Assembly (NCBI GenBank): GCA_949752745.1
Contig: OX457028.1
Location: forward strand, 25,236,927-25,300,926
Length of the DNA: 64,000 nt
Source: Protula sp. h YS-2021
Taxonomy: Eukaryota; Annelida; Polychaeta; Sabellida; Serpulidae
Direction: 5' to 3'
Below, piece after piece: positions 57,850-64,000 of the stretch. Under the pieces are notes generated by a model that did no database searches, had not been told where the DNA came from, and worked only from the letters and a program-made list of their open reading frames with translations. A program made the position numbers and the translations under genes. Position 1 is the first letter of the stretch. The number at the start of each line of letters is the position of its first letter.

Positions 57850-58305
57850 TGGTGTGATTCTTTTCTGGTTGATCTTATCAAGCACATAAATTATACTTAC
57901 TTTGGGTGAGCAATTATTCTTTATCTTGTACAAAACTATGTGAAACACTACTTTTCAAAGGCCTAACACAAAGAACTTGTTATCGTATATGTCAAGTGAA
58001 TGAGTTTGCAACAAAACCTTAAAAATTAAAAATAAATCAACGACTTGTTCTCTTTGAAATGAAAAACGCACTGGCAGCTGCTTGTAAACATAGGCATTGG
58101 AGATGCAGAGCCCCCAGCCAATAGCAGTGACATCACTGGGGGCGAATTACCTTTTCAAGATACACATAACAACCTCAGGTTACCCGTGAGTCTAACGGAA
58201 AGGGCAAATATCAAGTTCTTTCACTTACCTGATGTCGAAGATAAAAAATCTCAAATATTCAAAATCTTTACAAATATTTTAATAAAATAACATCAGTATT
58301 TCTCC
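57850..58305. other. Unassigned DNA
   Basis: No gene or clear repeat recognised. Confidence 0.4.
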
Positions 58306-58309
58306 TTGT

Positions 58310-58720
58310 AAAGTTGTAGAAGCTTCGACAAAAAAGTTTGCCCATCTACACTATAGATAATTTCTTCCTATAAGGTTTGGTGAAGATCGGATCTTGAGAT
58401 ATCACCCGGACAAGAAAAAGTTAAAAGTGCAACGAACAGAAAGACGGATGGGGATGTGACAAATTAAACATCTCGTCTAACATCTGCACTATCTATTCTT
58501 TCTTCCTGTCAGATTTGATAGAGATCCGATGAACAGTTTTTGACATATCGCTAAGCAAAAAGGTTTAAAATGCGACGCACGGACAGACGGACGGACAAAT
58601 GACAAATTAAAATCCCCGTTGCACATCTACACCGTAAATACTTTCTTCGTGTAAGGTTTGGTGAATTTCCGATGTACAGTTTTTGAGATATCGGTCAGAC
58701 AATAAACAAGTTTGTCCAAG
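58310..58720. repeat. ~130-bp satellite, three units (left bracket)
   Basis: Units of acatctacactatagataat, ctttcttcctgtaaggtttg, ttttgagatatcg and gacggacggac. The same family recurs at 62270-62720. Confidence 0.88.
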
Positions 58721-58947
58721 GACAAAGTCCCAGCTTACGAAAAGCAGCGTGCATGAGCAAGGGAATTTCCCTGAAAATTGGGCTTCAAAAGATGAGACGG
58801 TTAAGAGCTAGCTCAATAATTAATTTAGCACCAGACCAGAACATAGACCGATAAATGCATACAAAGATTTCCTTCCCAGAAAAATGGGAAACAGATTTTT
58901 TGTATCTCTGGTAGACTGGATAGTCTGCCATAGATATCTTCAAACAA

Positions 58948-60750
58948 CGCTCGCATTTTGGACTAGTGCGTATTCTTATGTAACTTGCCTCGATACGCGG
59001 TTCTTATTCAGACAAGTGCGCATGTTTATTTAATTTGCGCGGCTCTCACGTTGGAACAGTGCACATGTTTATTTAACTTGCGTTGATGTGCGGTTTGCAT
59101 TTCGGACCAGCGCCCATCTTTTTTTACCTTGTGTTGATGTGCGGTTCTTATTTGGGATCAGTGCGCATATTTACTTACCTTGTGTTGATGTGCGGTTCTT
59201 ATTTCGGACCAGTGCGCATGTTTATTTAATTTGCGTTGATGCGCGGTTCTTATTCCAGACCAATGCGCAAGTTTATTTTACTTGCGTTGATGAGCGGTAC
59301 TAATTTTGGACAAGTGCACAAGTTTTCTTAGGTTGCCTTGATGCGTGGTTCGCATTTCGGACCAGTGCGCATGTTTATTCAACTTGCGTTGATGAGCAGT
59401 TCGAATTTCGGACCATTGCGCACGTTTATTTAACTTGTGTTGATGCAAGGTTCGAATTTCGGACCAGCGCTCATGTTTATTTAACTTGCGATGATGCAAG
59501 GTGCTTATTTTGCACTTATTTTGGTGCAAATGTTTATTTAACTTGCGTTGACGCGTGGTTCGCATTTCGAACTACTGCGCATGTTTATTTAAAGTTGCGT
59601 TGATGCGCAGTTCTTATTTTGAATAGTGCGCATGTTATTTAAGTTGAGTTAATGCGCAGTTCACATTTCAAACCAGTGCGCATGTTTATTTAACTTGCAT
59701 TGATGCACGGTGCTTATTTTGGCCACAGTGTGCTTGCTTATTTAGCTTGTATTGATGTGCGGTTCGCATTTCGGACCAGTGCGCATGTTTTTTTTAACTT
59801 GCGTTAATGCTCGGTTTCCATTTCTGACCAATTGAGTTAATGCGCAGTTCGCATTTTCCGCCAGTGCGCATGTTTATTTAACATGTGTTGATGCGTGGTT
59901 CGCATTTTGGACCAGTGCACATATTTAACTTGTGATGATGCTCGGTACTTATTTTGGACCAGTGCACATGTTTGTTTGACTTGCACTGATGTGCGATTCG
60001 CATTTCGGACCAGTGTGCATGTTTATTTAATTTGGATTGATATTCGGTTCGCGTTTCGGACCAGAACGCATGTTTATTTAAGTCTCGTCGATGCCCGACT
60101 CTTATGTCTATTCAACTTGCGTCGAATCGTGGTTTTTTTTCTTTGGACCACTGCGCATGTTTATTTAACTTGAGTTGATGCGCGGTTCTCATTTCAGACC
60201 ACTGCGCATGTCTCTTCAACTTGCGCCGATGCGTGGTTCTGGTTTTCGGACAAGTGCGCATGTTTGTTTAACTTGCGTTGATGTGCGGTGCTTATTTTGG
60301 AACGGATCGCATATTTATTAAACTTCCGTCGATGCGCGGTTCGCATTTCCGACCATTGCCCATGTTTATTTAACTTGCGTTGAAACCCGGTTCGCATTTC
60401 AGACCACTGTGCATGTTTATTTAACTTGCCTCAATGTGCGGTTCGCATTTCGGACCACTGCGCATGTTTCTTTAGGTTGCGTTGATGTGCGGTTCGGATT
60501 TCGGACCACTGCGCATGTCTATTCAACTTGCGTCGATGCGTACTTCTTTTTTCGGACAAGTGCGCATGTTTATTTATCTTCCGTCGATGCGCGGTTCACA
60601 TTTCGGACCAATGCGCATATTTATTTAACTTGCATCGACGCCCATTGCTTAATTTGGACTACTGCGAATGTTTATTTAACTTGCGTCGATGTGCGGTTGT
60701 TGAATCTCACTACTGCGCAAGTTCATTTAACTTTCGTTTATGCGCTGTAG
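58948..60750. repeat. 51-bp minisatellite, about 35 units
   Basis: Unit contains cttgcgttgatgcgcggttc, gcatttcggaccagtgcgca and tgtttatttaa. Because 51 is a multiple of 3, ORFs run through several units on both strands, for example RFAFRTxAHVYLTCVDV-like on plus (59895-60173, 60409-60750) and HQRKLNKHAHWSEMRTA-like on minus (59278-59565, 60194-60397). Confidence 0.95.
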
Positions 60751-60779
60751 GAAAAAATTCATTTATTTTTTTCGAAAAT

Positions 60780-62215
60780 TCAGAAAAAATCAAAAGTTTT
60801 CCAATTCACTCATAAAGCACAAGCCGCATGCATGACCCTTCAGAGACAGGTCATATCAAACATAAATTAAATCTGATAAAAAAGTAGGAGGAAATGCATT
60901 TTGAATTTTTTTCTTCAAAAATTCCCCAAAAATTCCCTGATTGACTCGAAAAGCACAGGCCGCATTTAGGACACCTAAGCATGCCTCAGCCCCAAAATAA
61001 ATGATATCTGATCAAAACTGCAGGAGAAGATGCATTTTTAGGTATTTTCATCAAAAATTCCCCCCGAAATCAAAACTTACGAAGTCTAGTCAAATAACGC
61101 AAGCCGTATATCCGATCCACCTAAGAATGCCGCATACCAAAAATAAATGAAATCGGATAAAAAGTGTAGGAGGAAATGCAATTTGAAGTTAGTTTTTCTT
61201 CAAAAATTCCCTAAAAATACAGAAATTGTCCGATCCACTAAAAAAGCGCAAGCCGTATGCTCAACCCCTTAGGGATGCCTCAAATAAAAAATCGGTTCAA
61301 AACTGTGGGCAGAAATGCATTTTGATTTTTTTCTTTAAAAACTCCCTAAAAGTATGCACGAATCTTTACAGTGCCTCATACCAAAACAAAATGACATCGG
61401 ATCAAAAATGTAGGAGGAGATACATTTTAAATTTTTTTCTCCAAAAATTAAAAAAATCACCCGATCGACTAAAGAAGCACAAGCCGTATGCATAACCCCT
61501 TAGGAATGCCTCATACCAAAAATTAATGACATAAAATTAAAATTGTAGAAGCAGATGCATTCTGAATTATTTTTGACATTGTTGCTTACAAAATTCGCCC
61601 AAAATACAAAAGTTGCCCGATCGACTGAAAAAGCACAAGTCGTATGTATGACCCTTTAGGGGTGGCTCATGCCGAAAAAAGGACATCGGATCAAAAATGT
61701 AGGAGGAGAGACATCTTCAAAAATTCTCCAAAAATTCAAAATTCACCCGATCAACTAAAAAAGCACAAGTCATATTCACAATTGCTTAGGAATGCCTCAC
61801 ATCAAAAATAAATGACAACGATTTAAAATTGTAGGAGTAGATGCATTTTGAATGATTTTCAAAACTTTTGCTTAAAAAAATTCTTCAAAAATACAAAAAT
61901 TGTCCGATCAAGAAAAGAAGCACAAGTCGAATGCGTGATCTTTTAAGGGTGCTTTATACTAAAAATAAATGACATCGAGTCAAAAATGCAGGAGATACAT
62001 TTTAAAAAATTTTTCTTTAAAAATTCTCCAAAAATTCAAAAATCACTCGATCAACCAGGAAAGCACAAACCATATGTAGGACTCTTAAGGAATGCCTCAC
62101 ACCAAAAAATAAATGACATCGGATAAAATTGTAGGAGGAGATGCATTTTGAAACAAAATTTACTAAAAAAAACAATTAACTAACGAACTAACTAACTAAC
62201 TAACGGACGCAATCC
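60780..62215. repeat. ~130-155-bp satellite, about ten units
   Basis: Units contain gcacaagccgtatgc, ttaggaatgcctcataccaa, aaatgacatcggatcaaaa, gtaggaggagatgcattttg and a run of aaaattccc. Repeats of the first motif lie at about 60817, 60953, 61097, 61246, 61479, 61634, 61763, 61919 and 62065. Confidence 0.93.
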
Positions 62216-62269
62216 GCAGACCGATAGGAATACCCCAACTTACGTGTAACATAAGCTGGGCTAAAAAGG

Positions 62270-62720
62270 TAAAAAACGGATATTTGGCAGATTAAACCCT
62301 TAGTTGCACACTAACGCTATGCATACTTTCTTCCTGTAAGGTTTGGTAAGGCCCCGATAAATAGTTTTTAAGATATAACTTTGAGAAGAAAAAAGCTTAA
62401 ATTGCGACGGACGGACATACCGACGGACATTTGACAAATTAAACCCCTCGTTACACATCTACACTATAAATACTTTTTTCTATAAGGTTTCATAAAGATC
62501 CGATAAATAGCATTTGAGATATCGCCGGGACAAAAAAGTTTAAAGTGTGACAGACGGACAGACGGACGGACAAGTGATAAATTGAACCCCCGTTACACAT
62601 CTACACTAAATATACTTTCTTCCTGTAAGGATTTGTAAAGCTCCGATAAATACTTTTTGTTATATCGCACAGACAAAAAATTTTACGGACAGACAGACGG
62701 ACAGACCGATAGCAATAGTC
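62270..62720. repeat. ~130-bp satellite, four units (right bracket)
   Basis: Same unit as 58310-58720, with gacggacagacggac tracts at about 62410, 62550 and 62695. Confidence 0.9.
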
Positions 62721-62929
62721 TTCAGCCAATACTGGCTGAGGACTAAAACCCATGTAACTACAATGCAGCGGCCTCAGTAAAAAGCAGCATCGCAGATGCA
62801 GTAGCTGACAGTTAGCCTTCCAGCATCGTCCAATCACAAACGAGTATGCTCTATGCTTATGCATACGCCCACAGACAGTAATTACAAGCTTTACAGGGCA
62901 CTGGGTTATTAAAAGTTATTTTTAAACGT

Positions 62930-63235
62930 AAATTTGTATACAACTTAGCTTTCTGCATATCAAAATCCTACTTTAAAACCGATTAGAATCGAAAAATGAC
63001 GTCATTATGACGACATGCTTTAAAATTAACGTAACCATGATATCGTTTTTTAAAAAAGTAGTCTCATAACGTATTTTGCTCGAAATCTCTGGGTCTAACC
63101 ATTTTCAAGATATTCAACTTTGAAATATCCATGACGTCACAAGACGTTGATGGCGTCATCAGTCAAAAAAATATTTTTGGCACCAGCTCACATAGTCGAC
63201 TATAAGAGTGCCAAATTACATTCGGCTAGCTTTAG
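62930..63235. repeat. Dispersed repeat, second copy
   Basis: Same orientation as 56815-57130. Ends at ttcggctagct. Confidence 0.85.
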
Positions 63236-63504
63236 CCGTTTCGGAGGAAACGTCTGGAAAGGTGCAAAAATTTCCGCTGAAAAAAAAAGAAAAAAAAAAT
63301 ATAGCAAAAAACGAAAAAAGAGATACTTACGTACTTGTCCACACCGCAAACAATTTCCATACCGAGTAAAAACAAATTCCTTTGAAAAGGTTACTTTTCA
63401 AACGTTAATAAAGTTAATAAACAGCCAGAATTCTTAGCAAAGCATAGCCATTTGCAAACTGTGTTTGCAAGTGAAAATGAATCTTTTATTAGGAAAAAAA
63501 CTAA

Positions 63505-64000
63505 AGAATTGGAATGCATATAGACTCCATTCCTTTACATCCCGAAATATGAAAAGGGAATTTAGTAGTAAACATTCCATCGCAGAGCCAATGTCAATTT
63601 GATTAACAATATTAACTCTAGCTGTATTTTGGTTGCGACTGGTCACGACCACAGACCAACATCTTACCAGCGTCTTTGACCAAAGTTGAATAGACGTTGA
63701 ATAAACTACGTTGCTTAGACGTTGCAACCAAAACGCAACTTTCCCCGGCGTCTAATTAACATCTTTGGTACAACATTGAACAGACTTCAGAAAATCGACA
63801 TTGGATGGAGGTATAAAACTGACGTTGTTTAGATGTTGGACTCACAACCTAAAAGCAACCTCTTCGTGTTATCGTTCATCGGAATGATGGAAGGTCACCG
63901 ACGACCATGGCACGTCACCAAAACGAGAACGCGAAATATGAGCTTGTGCACGTACATTTTTCACCTACTTTAGAAGAATGTTAATGAAAAATGACTTTAT
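63505..64000. repeat. Second copy of the 9361-9860 repeat
   Basis: Same orientation and collinear up to the window end. Suggests that the flank of copy A is itself duplicated here. Confidence 0.85.

Noticed and set aside
60780..62215. CRISPR-like array
   Set aside because: The units are ~145 bp, diverged throughout, with no conserved repeat and unique spacer division, and the setting is eukaryotic.

Overview
The window looks like a repeat-rich, AT-rich invertebrate nuclear genome. It has a spliced receptor-type tyrosine kinase with GT-AG introns, and BEL/Pao, Ty3/Gypsy, DIRS-like and MULE transposon remains. It also has tRNA-like SINE heads, minisatellites and large arrays built on short motifs. 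A marine invertebrate, possibly a bivalve mollusc, is my guess from general style; nothing in the sequence fixes the species. There are no bacterial operons, rRNA genes or CRISPR arrays.

The only convincing host genes are two tandem paralogues on the minus strand. Copy A occupies 131-5779 and its last kinase exon lies off the left edge. Copy B occupies 35340-41583. Both have the same six exons (223, 186, 84, 182, 110 and 163 bp) with matching phases, and B shows a seventh. Each encodes a single-pass membrane tyrosine kinase of the MET/TAM-like type with all catalytic motifs. Its ATG follows an in-frame stop, so the extracellular part is only about 26 residues. The surrounding duplication (1 to about 7300, and about 36045-43130) covers introns and upstream DNA. 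Pieces of a third copy of the flank lie at about 56165-56770 and at the right edge.

Between the copies, 7643-8696 is a 13-bp satellite. A Ty3/Gypsy element with 211-bp LTRs and an AAAAT target duplication spans 11618-22832. It is split by a degraded BEL/Pao element and three minisatellite-type blocks (about 12181-19080). A diverged ~130-bp repeat array (23850-24950), a hAT-like miniature element with C-rich inverted ends (26756-27458), a decayed MULE with a FLYWCH finger (27651-29118) and a 39-bp repeat (31040-31335) follow.

To the right of copy B, a DIRS-like element on the minus strand (about 43739-49579) is interrupted by two elements with related inverted ends (44085-45052 and 45756-48235). 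A second BEL/Pao element on the minus strand with LTRs follows (50682 to about 55803). From 58310 to 62720 there is a compound satellite: a ~130-bp repeat, then a 51-bp repeat, then a ~145-bp repeat, then the ~130-bp repeat again. All retroelement genes carry stops, frameshifts or deletions. They are described here as found and are not reconstructed.
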